NCBI GenBank assembly: GCA_025738555.1
Contig: JAOVFP010000003.1
Coordinates: forward strand, 2,232,001 to 2,296,000
DNA from: Cyathus striatus
Lineage: Eukaryota; Basidiomycota; Agaricomycetes; Agaricales; Nidulariaceae
DNA length: 64,000 nucleotides
Reading direction: 5' to 3'
Position numbers and translations under genes: made by a program. A model generated the notes under the pieces. That model saw only the letters and a list, made by a program, of their open reading frames with translations, did not search any database and was not told the origin of the DNA. Shown one piece after another: positions 35,404-47,408 of the stretch (its first letter is position 1; the number at the start of each line of letters is the position of its first letter).

Positions 35404-37684
35404 TTGGAATATCTTGCGAATGCAGCTTGTCTTGCAGCTGGTCACCAATCAGAAGAACGTCATGATGCTCCAAAATGCCACCCAGAGACAAGGAAAGCCG
35501 TTATTGATGACATAATGAACTGGGTCGACTCAATGGATCCAAACAAAAGGATAATGTGGTTACAAGGAGCCGCTGGTGCAGGAAAGTCTTCAATTGCTCA
35601 AACTGTCGCAGAAAGGTGCTCTGAAGAAAATAAGCTTATTTCTGCATTCTTCTTCTCGAGAACTGCGACAGGAACTGGAAGGGACGATGGGACTAGACTT
35701 GTACCGACTATCGCATATCAACTGGCAATTTCGGTCCCTCTAACCGCAGATCTTATTACCAGTGAATTTGCGAAGGATAAAGCTATACTAAGCTATTCTA
35801 TGGAAGTTCAAATGAAAAACCTCGTTATAAAGCCATTGATAAAAGTCAATGAATGCCATGCATTGCCGCATATGCCATATCTAGTGATTATAGATGGCCT
35901 GGATGAGTGCAAGAAGCCCGAAATGCAGTCAAGAATTTTGGATATGATTGCAAAAAGTGTTCAGCAACTATCGGTGCCTTTATGCTTTCTCATTTCATGT
36001 CGACCAGAATTGGAAATAAGAACTGCATTCAACAATGCACTCCTTCACCACTTGCACAATCAAATAACTCTTGACAATCGATACAATCCTGAAAATGATA
36101 TATATACATTTATCCAAAGTGAATTTGAAAAAATCAAGCTTGTTCATCCACTAGCTTCAACACTTTCAAATTTAAGCTGGCCTTCTGAATCAGACCTTAA
36201 ATGCCTTGTAAAACGATCAACTGGGCAATTCATCTATCCCTCAACAGTTATGAATTATGTACAAGATATTCGTCATGATCCAAGGGATAGACTCCTCACT
36301 GTCATTAATATAAAGCTTGGGGAAGCATCCCCATACACAGAGTTGGATGCACTTTACAAGCATATTATCTGTACAGCAGTAGCTAAGGCAAATGGTTATG
36401 AAAACATTTAACGTGTTTTCCAAGCATTGATTTACATGCAATTCTCAAGTCTTACACATGTTCCATTTATGTTAGCAGCTTTCCTGCAAATGTCAGAGTC
36501 TACTCTACGATTACAGCTAGTAGATCTCCACTCCATTATTTATGTTCCCAGCTTAGAGTTGAGTGAAGAAAATAGAACACAATCTCATATTCAATTTTTC
36601 CATGCATCCTTCAGTGACTTTTTGAAGGATCCATCCAGATCAGAACACTTTTACATCTCCAAGAAGGTGGCAAATATAGTACTTGGAAAGTTCTGTCTGG
36701 AGCTTATTCTGAACAATAATATCCCAGATATCCAAGCTTATATATTTAATGGGAATGAAGACTCTGAGTACTCTTATGCATATCACAAGTTTCTCTTCCA
36801 TTTGAGAGATAGTGAGTTTGAGGTAGAATTGATAAACAGGATCTTGCTGAATGGTAGAGAAAAGGTTCAGGAAATAATGATGGATCTTATTGGAACTCCT
36901 GTGTGGGGGTTTGGAATAACTTATTATTCTATGCTATGTCATTTTTTAAAATTTGATCTATCTGCTGACTATATTTTTGTAAGTTGCATGGTTGCTCACA
37001 GTATATTCAATATTATTATCTCACTGCTCTCATGTAATGTAGGAGTCTGCAGTTCCATTACATGAAGATTTGACCACAATTTGTAGATTTATAATTGATG
37101 CTGCAAATAATTGGTTTCATATATGCATCTCTGAAGATATCAATGGAGAGTTACATCTTAGAGCTATATCTGCCATGAATGAAAAAACATCATCTCAAAG
37201 TCTCAATAACATTGATAACATATATATGGACTTCCGTTTTATAGGAGAAGTGTTGGATTGTCCTATGCGAGGTAGAAATCACTTTCTTAGTAATGAAAGA
37301 TGTGAACAATTATTTCATATTTTATGGAATCATCTAATCAAGTGAGTTGTTGCAAAATATAAGTTAATACTGTTGGAATAACTCATGTTTATCTAATATA
37401 ATAGAAAAAACTTTACTCCATTTGTTTTCAATGGAATTCAACATGAAACACATTGCTATTACTCACTTTATGCATCTGGATTTGAATATCTGATAAAAAA
37501 AATAAAGCCTTCTATCATGTTTGAAAGATTTCTTCACTGGGATGTCATGCAGAGATTTGATGAAACTTTCTATAATACACAGAACAGCAACTCTAAAGGC
37601 TTGGACAGGGTGGACAAATGTGTCACATCATTGAAGAGCAGTATTCAGGATTACTTGAACAAAATGCAGATGGAAGTAAGTTAG
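35404..37684 (+). pseudogene. Third NACHT-domain NLR-like gene, one in-frame stop
   Basis: It belongs to a different NACHT subfamily from copies A and B. After an acceptor at about 35403 the protein has CHPETRKAVIDDIMNWV, Walker A GAAGAGKSS, Walker B LVIIDGLDEC and a sensor-like FLISCRPELEIR, then a helical half (LVDLHSIIYVPSLE, FFHASFSDFLKDP). Introns are inferred at about 36979-37041 and 37343-37403; the last exon ends at TAG 37682-37684, although GTAAGT there could be another donor. A TAA at 36409-36411 (after GYENI) interrupts the frame between the NACHT domain and the helical half; translation is open on both sides. The N-terminal effector exon is missing or unrecognised. Confidence 0.7.
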
Positions 37685-37689
37685 TGTTC

Positions 37690-40250
37690 ACCAAAATCCA
37701 GCACTCCTTTACATAAGCAAACTTGCTGTTGAATATTGACAACATCTGCTCAACCTCAAGCAACTCTTTCATTTTTGATCTCTGGAATGTATTTAGGAAG
37801 ATATACACTGTAATTACCAGAAATAAATATACAAAAGACATGATTTTCAAAAAGTTATTACATGATTTTTTTATTGCAGGAAACATATAATTGACACATT
37901 CCAATATGTTTGACACCATATTGGAATTTTCAGCTCTGAGATTTGGCCTGTCACAAACATGACAAATTGTGTCAATATCACATATCACATGACTTATATA
38001 GCATATCTGAGAAGGGGATCCTGATTGCCAACTTCACAAATGTGCATGAAGGTAGCACCACATAATTTTTTCCAGATTCCAGTGAAGTCAATTTTATAGC
38101 CCTAACAGTAGAGGTAAGTCTGCAATAATACTAAAGATAACATAAGCACTTACACCTGCATGATACTCTGCCTCAAATCTGGAAAGGTATATTGAATCTG
38201 ATGAGAACTGACCAAGCCCTTAGTAATCTTCAAATGTTGTTGTGAAGTTGAAATCCAGGTGTATTGATTGATGAAATAGCCATTCATAGAAATGGCAAAC
38301 CATATGAAATAAATCAAACTATGTGAAGTTCTTGGGGTTGAAGCAGTGAGCCCAGATATAAGGGTTAAAGAATACTGTGAGAATAAATAACTCTTGATCA
38401 GCCTTGGCTCATCAACATATAAATGATGTATGCATTGTTTTCTGAATACATGTGTCATGGGTGCTGCAGAGTGTTTCGAAAAAACAGAATTTTTTTGCAA
38501 GCATGAGCAGTACATGATTTAAGCAGCATGCTGAGTTTTGTAGTATATTTGCCAAAATTGCCAGTGGCTCAAGATGAGAAACAATTCTAAATGTAAGTAT
38601 ATGAATTAGTTATTAATAGATATATAAAAGGGAGGAAGTGTACATACTTTGCAAGGTCATTCCAGAATTGGTCATTACAACAAACCATAATTACTTCAAG
38701 TGCCTTTGCTTTGAGATCTGATGTTGCTCCTGCTGCAACACATCCCATTACTGAGGAGGATTGTGAATGAAGTCACTTCAATGCACAATAATATCCCATC
38801 CATCACGTGACAACAGGGAGAATAAGGGCTAGTATGTGACCAATTATACATAATTGCTGTGAACAGAGAAGATCAAGGGTATACTGATGGTTATTGAACC
38901 ACTCTATAACTTCAATTGCCCTCAAAGCAGATGTCATAAATGGGGATTAGATGGCAAGATAACTACCAGTAAGTAATCTGCTTTGATGAGCCCAGCAGAC
39001 AAATGTAGCAATGTAGGGATATGTGGCTGCATGTAAGCAATATTGTCCTTTACCAAAATGAATAATTCATTGCCACTGGCCAGTCTTAGGTTTTCCGGTC
39101 ATGTCATGTGTGTGAAGTAAATAAGGCTATCAAATGAAATGTAAGTTGAAATAATAATAATGAGTTTTCAAATACATACCAACAAGTCTACAGTCATCAT
39201 TGAAGTGACAACAGATATCTTCACAACATTTTTCCACCCATCACACTGATACATTGCCATTTTATTCTCTGTTATCTGCTAAGTTCTCAAAACAACTTTG
39301 TCAGCTTCCTTATTTTAAATACTTCCTGAAAGAGTATGCCAATCTGAAGTCACCAAACCAGGCATCCATTTCTGCCAGAAAAGCTTATATTCAAGATGTG
39401 AAACAATATTAAATGGAATCCCCAGTGTCGCAAGTAGCTTGCAAACATCCTCCACAAACTCTTCTTGAACATCAGGTGGTTTGGAAAATAGCTTACACTT
39501 TGTGTCAAAGTTAAGTTTACTTACTTTTATGCATTGAGAGGTATATGGTTGAATATTATTGCATATAAGTACTAAGTGATGATGTTAATTTTCATGCTAC
39601 AGGCATACATCACCTTGGATGGGACAATTCTGCCTGGAAGTCTCACTCAGAATAGCCACCAAAGGTACCTGGTGCAAGACTGCATGTTAGTACCACTATA
39701 AAGGCATCACTGCATAACCAGTAATTACTGTAACATCAGTGACCCTGCTCCAGATGGAAATCTATTCCACAGGTAGCTTCTTTTTAACAGATGGACATGC
39801 AAGATGCATGCTGGGCTAGAATTTCAGGAGGTCTGTGAAGAGTGTGAGAGGATCAGGTTGAAGAGGGGCTAAAGGATTGTCTATATGATTTTGATCCAGA
39901 TATGCCTCTGGCTTTCTGAAAGAAAGGAATTGTAAGATAAAAAGAGATGATTGAAAGTAGTAAGAAGCATACCTAATTCTCTGTACAACTCTTGCCTAAA
40001 CGATGTCCAATCCTGCTACTATCCTAGCTCCCATACTCAGCATTGATGAAACTCGAACACCTCCAGTCTTACAGCAGCCATAGATCGACATATTCTCCTT
40101 GGCAAGTTTTCAGAGCTTCTGGATGGGATGTTCATCTCCAAGATGATTTGGGGAACATGGTAGCCTATAGGACATTGTACACTGTGTGAGATATGTTGGT
40201 GTTCACAGCACCAGTGGCTGTCTTTGCGATTGATCGCTGTCGGTAAGCAG
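37690..40250 (-). pseudogene. Decayed hAT-like transposase (DUF659-type)
   Basis: Reading the minus strand, blocks typical of mushroom hAT-like proteins appear in order with stops between them: an upstream block KPEAYLDQNH near 39910, LATLGIPFNIVSHLEYKLF and GLVTSDWHTLSGSI near 39330-39460, MAMYQCDGWKNVV near 39240, then FVCWAHQSRL near 39000. Stop codons (for example directly after LSGSI) and lost splice sites show it is dead. It reads away from the inverted-repeat arm at 40229-40658, which probably was its 5' end. Confidence 0.65.
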
Positions 40251-40658
40251 TGGGGGTGCGCAATGTTTCACCACCGGGAGCTTGATTGATTGCAATTTGA
40301 GTTGGCGCAATCAATGTATTCCTCTGAAATCAATTATAAGTATGTAGTTAGAATATATTATTGGGATCTATCATGTGAAGTACGAAATCATTGAATATAA
40401 GTATAGTTGGGATCTATTATCCAAAGTGCGAAATCATTCAATAAACGGAATCAATACTGTAACTGAATCAATAAAAATCAAATCTATGGGAAATGTAATG
40501 AATCTTTCAAATAAATGGTCCCCAACGACGATACCCACATATAAGTAGGGTTTTTAACCATATGTACTTAACCGGTAGGCTATTCGGTCTTGTATAGATA
40601 ATGCACTTCACTTTATTTAACCACTATTTGACTACTACTACTATGGACTTTGTGAAAT
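40229..40658. repeat. Left arm of a large inverted repeat
   Basis: About 430 bp from attgatcgctgtcggtaagc to ggactttgtgaaat, complementary to 40822-41260 with few mismatches. The outer part reads, on the minus strand, as the peptide IAPTQIAINQAPGGETLRTP. Confidence 0.9.
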
Positions 40659-40821
40659 AAAGACTTCCGTGTTCCTTCCCCTTCATCTACATGTTTCCTG
40701 CTAGATAATTTATAAAATTATTGTATTTAAACACTAAATAATGTTAGAACTTGTATTTAGCTTAATCATGTATTGAACTACTGTGGCAATGTGTACATGA
40801 AGACATAAGGGAACATGCTTC

Positions 40822-41260
40822 ATTTCACAAAGTCCATAGTAGTAGTAGTCAAATAGAGGTTAAATAAAGTGAAGCGCATTATCTATACAAGACCGAATAG
40901 CCTACCAGTTAAGTACATATGGTTAAAAACCCTACTTATATGTGGGTATTGTCGTTGGGGACCATTTATTTGAAAGATTCATTACATTTCCCATAGATTT
41001 GATTTTTATTGATTCAGTTACGGTATTGATTCCGTTTATTGAATGATTTCGCACTTTGGATAATAGATCCCAACTATACTTATATTCAATGATTTCATAC
41101 TTCACATGATAGATCCCAATAATATATTCAATGATTTCTAACTACATACTTATAATTGATTTCAGAGGAATACATTGATTGCGCCAACTCAAATTGCAAT
41201 CAATCAAGCTCCCGGTGGTGAAACATTGCGCACCCCTGCTGCTTACCGACAGCGATCAAT
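40822..41260. repeat. Right arm of a large inverted repeat
   Basis: The complement of the left arm, separated by about 163 bp. The same peptide IAPTQIAINQAPGGETLRTP reads on the plus strand, apparently after a splice acceptor TTTCAG. The arms thus place two copies of one coding 5' end head to head. Confidence 0.9.
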
Positions 41261-42545
41261 CACGATGATAGCCACGACTCTTCACAGGGTGTGTTTAGAA
41301 GAACAGGCCAGAGGGTTACTTGAATTGAAGGGACTTTGCTTTCTTCCTATGATGCTATAGTGTAGGTGTACCCAGTATTGAAGCAGGTGTGCTACTAAAT
41401 AGTATCATTCAATATCATGCATGTGGACCTAAAATGGAGGACAAAATGCTGGTGAGCTGGCAAAGAGATTGGACAACAGAAGAGCTGGATGATGGAAAGA
41501 CGTGTCTGCATCTCAAAATTCCCAGCCGAAACATGTGAATTTATGACACTCCAATGTGTCATTTATTTGCTGTACTTCTAGTTCAGTTTGCCATAGTTAA
41601 CTGTTGCCATACTCACAATATCTACTCATTTTTCAGTGTTTTCTGTACATATCTATGCATTTAATATATATTGCATGTTGATATATCCTACTGCAGCAGT
41701 TATGTCTTTCATAATGGCTGTTTTGACGACTTTCTGGGGCCTCGGAAATATCCATTATAATTCCCATGCTCCTGTTGACATGCTCTTTTGTTGTTGTATG
41801 TTCTATTAGACAATAATTGTCACTGAAAATGTTTATTATATGGTGGTACTCAATGTTACATCCAATATTTAAGTACATGTAGCAACACTGCTTACCAAAA
41901 GGCATGTTTAACTTTGCTATCAATACATGAAGCAACATGTGTATGTTATATAACAGTGGTGTGGAAGAGGTATAACATGAAAAAGTTAGAGCCTTGCAGG
42001 TGGCTATCAAATATCTTAGCTTCAAATTTAACTAGGTTAAACAGACACTGTCCTATGTTAAATCACAGCTACCAAAAAATGTATGTTCATATGCATAGCA
42101 CAACATATATTGATATTATAACATAAAACTACCTATGTAGATGTAAAAGTAGTGAATATAAATCATACAATTGTCATCCAAAGCCTGCTCTAACAACAAC
42201 TTGTTATTTCCAATATAGTTCTCATGTGCAGTTGAACCAAGCACATGTTTACAAAGTATAGTGCATTCTGGTGCAGACATTGGTGTAGTTCTAAACTTAG
42301 AGCACAGAATTATTAAATCAATTGATAACATTAAGCCTGAGGCATGAGTGTGGTATTGTAGGGGATTGTGTAGGGGGAGCTTTGACTGTAAAGACAAGAA
42401 ATGTACTAGTAAAGATGAGTTTGTATGCTATGACAACATGATCAACAACTTATAGTATGTGAATTTCAATTAAACAGCTGTAGATTAGGTGTGCTCAAGA
42501 TGTAGTCAATAATGGTGAAGATAAGGAATGTAGCAAGTACCAAAT
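41261..42545. other. AT-rich region with unrecognised minus-strand frames
   Basis: A minus-strand frame at 42116-42397 contains HASGLMLSIDLIILCSKFRTT and a plausible donor at its end, but I cannot name a family. The rest shows no supportable gene. Confidence 0.3.
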
Positions 42546-44887
42546 TTAGGATTCAAATTTGTCAACTTTGAAATCAACATTAAATGATTCTGACCAGATA
42601 TTTTGGTAATAAGTGTCTCCAATCTGGTAATATGTGGATGCAGGCAATGGTGTAAGCTGGAAGTTGGCTTCGTCGAAACCAGTTAGATGATCCACTTCAT
42701 TGTCTTGAGAAGCATCCAGACTGTATCAGTTGAATTAGCATTGATAAAGATAATGAAAGTATAACATACTTAGTAACAGGTGTATCAGAATTGTCAATAA
42801 CAATTACTTCCAGGTCATTGGAAATGATACTCTTATTATCTAATTACCAAGTTAGATATATCTTTCAACTCAATAGACAATGCATACCTGTCTGTTCAAT
42901 CTCAGTATGAGGGCTAATGTCTCACTTGATTTGCTTTGCTGGTTGGTTGTGATAACCTGTTTAACAGTTATAAATTTGCAGCTAAAAGAATGAATAGAAC
43001 TATCACCTTTTCGAAATGGCCTAGAACTTTTCACATTCTGAGCAGCTTTGCATTTTCAGAGGTTCAGTCCTTCAGAACTTGTGGAGTTTGAATGAGAACC
43101 TGCTCAAATTATAAGATTGGAACAGTATATAATACTAAAATTTGGTACATACCTTTAGCATGCTAGAGAGACCTTTCTGTGAATGCTCAAGAGATATCTT
43201 TTGGGAAACTGAGTGTGTATGAGGGCGATGGGGCTGAACTGATAACTCTGAAAATGAGGAAGATAATTCACTGTTGTCATGACCGTGCCCCTAGCCTGAC
43301 TTGGCAGTGGAGTATGAGAGGGTGACTGTGGAGAAACGAGGGGTGAGTATGAGATGAAAGTGGAGAACGACAACTCAGGGGGTAGGACTTCAGCTTCAGC
43401 TTATGTGCTGCGCCCCTGGGATTCCCGGTCCTGGATTTCAGAGTAAGGGCAAGCCCTTCGGAGAAGACGAGATACGGAAGACAAGAGGTGTAACTCAAGT
43501 CAGATGAAAGGGTGAGGACGTAGTTCAATACGAAACTGAGGACTAAGTACAAATCGAGTACTACTTAAATACTGGAGACTCGGAGTAAGTAAAGGCCGCT
43601 GGCCTTGGCCAGCGGAGAAGTACGGTCAGGGTAGGCATACATAGAATGAAGACTAAAACTAATTAAACATAATAAAACACGTCGGAGAAGTGAGCGCGTA
43701 TGGTGGTGTAAAGTGAAACAGATAGTGGCACACTTAAGAATGATAAGTGACTCACTATGAGATGTATACTACATTACTGAGGGGATAGCTCAGTAGAACA
43801 GAAGAAAGGAAACGAGAGTAATCTATGTACAGTAATCAATAAGTAATATTAAGAACATAATCAAAGTCCGGAGTAAACAAAGGGAAAGGCGGAGTAAGAG
43901 CATAGGGGTCTGGAGGTAGGCGATACGGGATATGACAACTGTAATTGATATTAGAATCAGACTCAGACTCAGATCCACTTCCATGAATGTCTGCAGAGTC
44001 ATCAGAGCCTGGCAGGCCTTTAAATTCATCCTCAGATGTGCTGTCATCATTGCTAAGAGAACCTGTAACCTGGTTGTGACAGCTCCCACTAGATAGACCA
44101 CAAGATAGAGTGGTCTGGTATGTCTTTGGATCAATGGGTTCTGAGAATGCTGGTGTTGTGCAAAATCCTTGTGAAAGATTTCTGACTATAAAACTCACTG
44201 AAAAAAACAAATGATGCTAAAATGTGCTGGGTGATGCCTTTAAGGTCATACATATCCTCTCCAGAGATGGTATCAAGATCAGCTAGTTTCAGAGTGTTCC
44301 TTTCATGACCCAGTAGTGCAAACTCCAGCCTGTTAATGTCAGCATACTCAAAAGCAACAGGTGCTAGCTTGCTTAGCCAGGCAATACAATGCTCATGGGC
44401 TCAACTCCTACAAAACCTTAACTTGTTGCCTTCAGAGTCCACTTTACAAATGGCAAGACCTTGTTTTTCTAAGTTAATAATGTCAACTGCTGTTGGGACC
44501 CAGTCATTATAAAGAATGTGTTCCTCCTGTAGTACATCTATTAGTTTAATCCATTGATACTTTAGCAGATACATGCAATACTTACTGGATCGAATCCTGA
44601 TGGAACACAAACCACTGTGCACACAGTAATAACTGACTTGGTATGCTCAGAGAAATTGTCTTTGATCTGGAATGTTTAACATATTAACATAACATATTTT
44701 GGATTAGAAAAACTGAGCTTACATTAACATTAGATTTCCTATACCCACACCTTGTCTCATAATAAGCTTGCTCCAATGTTGTACGCTTTCCAACACCTTC
44801 CTTTCCAACATTACCTGCCTTTCCAACTTTGCCTGCTTTTCCATACTTTGGTTCCATTGCCTCCATTACAATATCAACACAATGCAA
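42546..44887 (-). pseudogene. Unrecognised multi-exon gene interrupted by a solo LTR
   Basis: Reading minus, the likely start region encodes MEPKYGKAGKVGKAGNVGK (imperfect repeats), then LEQAYYETRCGYRKSNVN, then an exon with YQWIKLIDVLQEEHILYNDW and FEYADINRLEFALLGHERN. A Ser/Asp/Glu-rich exon (GSGSESESDSNINYS) is cut by the LTR at 43275-43937 and continues beyond it as ELSSSFSELSVQPHRPH in the same frame. Later short exons include SNDLEVIVIDNSDTP, and the end is LDASQDNEVDHLTGFDEANF to the TAA at 42546-42548. A stop after CRS near 44401 and others show further decay. It lies just downstream of an integrase on the same strand, so it may be a transposon accessory gene; I do not know a function. 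Confidence 0.5.
43275..43937. mobile_element. Solo LTR, 663 bp, with 5-bp target duplication
   Basis: It begins TGTCATGACCGTGCCCC and ends GGGATATGACA, flanked by ACTGT at 43270-43274 and 43938-43942. It contains a near-perfect hairpin CCGCTGGCCTTGGCCAGCGG at about 43590-43609. No internal element sequence is present, consistent with LTR-LTR recombination. It sits inside an exon of the minus-strand gene, whose frame rejoins across the site. Confidence 0.85.
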
Positions 44888-45530
44888 TGACTGTGAAGAC
44901 TTAGCATTATTTCATTGATGATGAGGTGTTGAAACAAGTTGGGGGTGAGGTTTTGAAGACTGTGAGCATGAGGGTGCATGTTTCAAGTGAGCCTTTTGCA
45001 TAGCTGAATGAGTAAAGCGAGTGGTATAAATAAAAAAGTGTAGAGAATGAGGAGGTCGGATGAAAGGAGAAGAAAGAAGAAAGAAGGGATAGGGAATACA
45101 TTTTGAACTTTCTCCAGTAAGTATTTAAGTAATGTATGTTGATTACAAGCTCATAGTTGAACATAATTCAACAGCTGGTACTTTTTGTTTTGGCTAAATG
45201 GAATGATGGATAACAAGCTGTGTTACTTGTATTCTGCAGTCAGTAATCTTCATTGATCTAATACTTCAGCACATTGTAGATCACAAATTGTTCAGACACT
45301 TAGACATTTTACATAGTTACATGATATTAACTTACACATGTGATTGAGCTGTACTCATTTCATTTAACTTGCACTGATCATTCAGAATATAAACATATGC
45401 ACATGGCCAACTTGAAATGATTGCTACTTCTAAAAACTAGGTATGCAAGCAGAACAAATGCTAATTAACTTATCATACACATGTTAGTACATTACATAGC
45501 ATACTGCAACATCATGGTGGATTATATTCC
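44888..45530. other. Intergenic stretch between the unrecognised gene and the integrase remnant
   Basis: AT-rich, no supportable gene; it probably includes the promoter of the gene at 42546-44887. Confidence 0.35.
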
Positions 45531-47160
45531 TAATTGCATTTTTACTGATACCATTGTGCTATATGCCTGACACCAATGTAGAGCACAAGGCCACCATATT
45601 TCAGAAGGAAGATCAATGTCAATATATTTCCCTCTAACTTTTATAATCTTCATCTCAGGGTAAGCTTCTTCATGCCAGTCATCATTATGAATTCACATGT
45701 TCACTGGAATCATGGCTTCAGCATATACACAATCTAGGGCATGCTGAAACACATCTTGAATATTATCTGATGGAAAAGGATTATAAGCAGGCAGTGTCCT
45801 AGCTGCCTCATTTTTGACATTTCTTGCCTGGTTTTCATGGATATTGGTAACAATAGTATTAATGTCTTCGGCATCAGGATCAGAGTGTCCTGCACCTGTT
45901 TGGGTCTGATTGCAGTGAAGAATATTCCCCATTGTTCCATGATAGTGTTGTAGAATATCCAGGTGTACTCCAGAATATTCATCAACATATATACCCTCTG
46001 TGACCTGCCCAATCAAGTACATATCCTAAAATTGTTGTGTTAGAAGTATATTATAAAGGACTACTATGAAATATACATTTGGTGATTGATTCCTTGCCTC
46101 TTGGCCAGAAATGGGCTTATTATTCCAGAGCATTTGAAACTCAAGGCAATCATTTTTTATCTCTTGCATGAAGAGAAAATGATTTAACCATAGGTGGTTC
46201 AGATCACCCCTTTGAAGTCCATGTAAATGTTCTAGGCAAATAAAAAAAGCTTTCCACTGGCAACAAAATTGTTTTCCAACTTCTACCCATAAGCATTCAA
46301 TGCATGTATTGTGTGTTGAACTAAATAATCATCAATTCTGTGAATTTTTCAATAAGTGAATGACATACAATCCCCACAGAAAGGAACCACAATTGGCTCC
46401 TTGCCTCATTATCATATACACAGACACAAGTATATTCTCACCTCCCCTATCACCTCTCATTCTTGACAGACAGCCATACTGCCCAGTTGCATCCAAAAAC
46501 AGATTTAATACAGTATTAGCTTTATTGTTATTGCTCACTCTCAAAGCCATTACCTGTACAAATTGTGAGAATATAAACATTAAGGTTCAAAGGATTATAC
46601 CATTTGTGAATACCCATCAACTATACCATGAATAACAATGCCCCACTGGATAAGTTTATGATGACCATCCAAGTGCCACAAGCTATTTGGTATCTGTACT
46701 GTATATTTTCAACATTGCAATGCCCTCCTCTGGCACAAAACATGCCCAACTGGATCAATGTGATGGGATGAGCTGAGCACATGACTGTGCTGAACTTGTA
46801 ATCCTCAAGTATGGAAAATGCCATCAAATAGCAAAATCCAGCATTTGGTTTTCTAGTCTTAAACTTGTGTGTAAGCCTATCCAATCTCTGATCACTTATA
46901 CCAGAAAATCTACAAGTTATTCCATATAATTCCATGTATTTATATATGGATTTTCTGTCAACTCCAAGAATTTTTGAAACCCTGGAAATAGGAATGTTTC
47001 ATGTCAGTGACAGCACATCCCATATGAAATCAGGATTTATAACTTTTCAGGGGCAACCATGTGTTCCTTTCCTCTCAATAGTAATATGATTTATTTGTTG
47101 TATTTTTTTTTATCACTATGTTTTATCATAAATCATTACAAGTCATTTAAACAAATTAAA
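45531..47160 (-). pseudogene. Integrase core (rve-type DDE) gene remnant of mushroom type
   Basis: Reading minus from about 47030: a helix-turn-helix block ISRVSKILGVDRKSIYKYME, then NSLWHLDGHHKLIQWGIVIH in another frame, VMALRVSNNNKANTVLNLFL and RMRGDRGGENILV, ECLWVEVGKQFCCQWKAFF, and after an intron near 46026-46080 DMYLIGQVTEGIYVDEYSGV, then YIDIDLPSEIWWPCALHW. These match, in order, the retroviral-type integrase protein widespread in Agaricomycetes. Blocks lie in different frames, and a TGA at 45693-45695 interrupts the last exon, so it is a pseudogene. The catalytic Asp/Asp/Glu region is partly visible (LDGHH, RGDRGGEN). Confidence 0.72.
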
Positions 47161-47408
47161 ATATAATCATTTCACACCTTTCCTGTGATTTCCCTTCAGC
47201 CTTAATGAGATTGGCAGCTGCCTCCCCCATCATAGTTGCACATGTAGAAAGCTATTCAACTGGAAGTGGTGTAACTATGTCTGATTCTAATGCACATAAC
47301 AGAGGCATGCTGTCATGGATTATTATTCTTCCCATTTGGTGTGGCTGAATCGGATCAGCTTCATCTTGTCTCAGCAGATGCACTGCACAAATATATGTTT
47401 CATTCATA
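47161..47408. other. Short non-coding spacer
   Basis: It probably contains the decayed N-terminal coding part of the integrase gene. Nothing clear is visible. Confidence 0.3.

Noticed and set aside
44684..44887. Gly/Lys repeat GKAGKVGKAGNVGK as a collagen-like or toxin protein
   Set aside because: It is a short N-terminal repeat of a longer spliced gene with no signal peptide.
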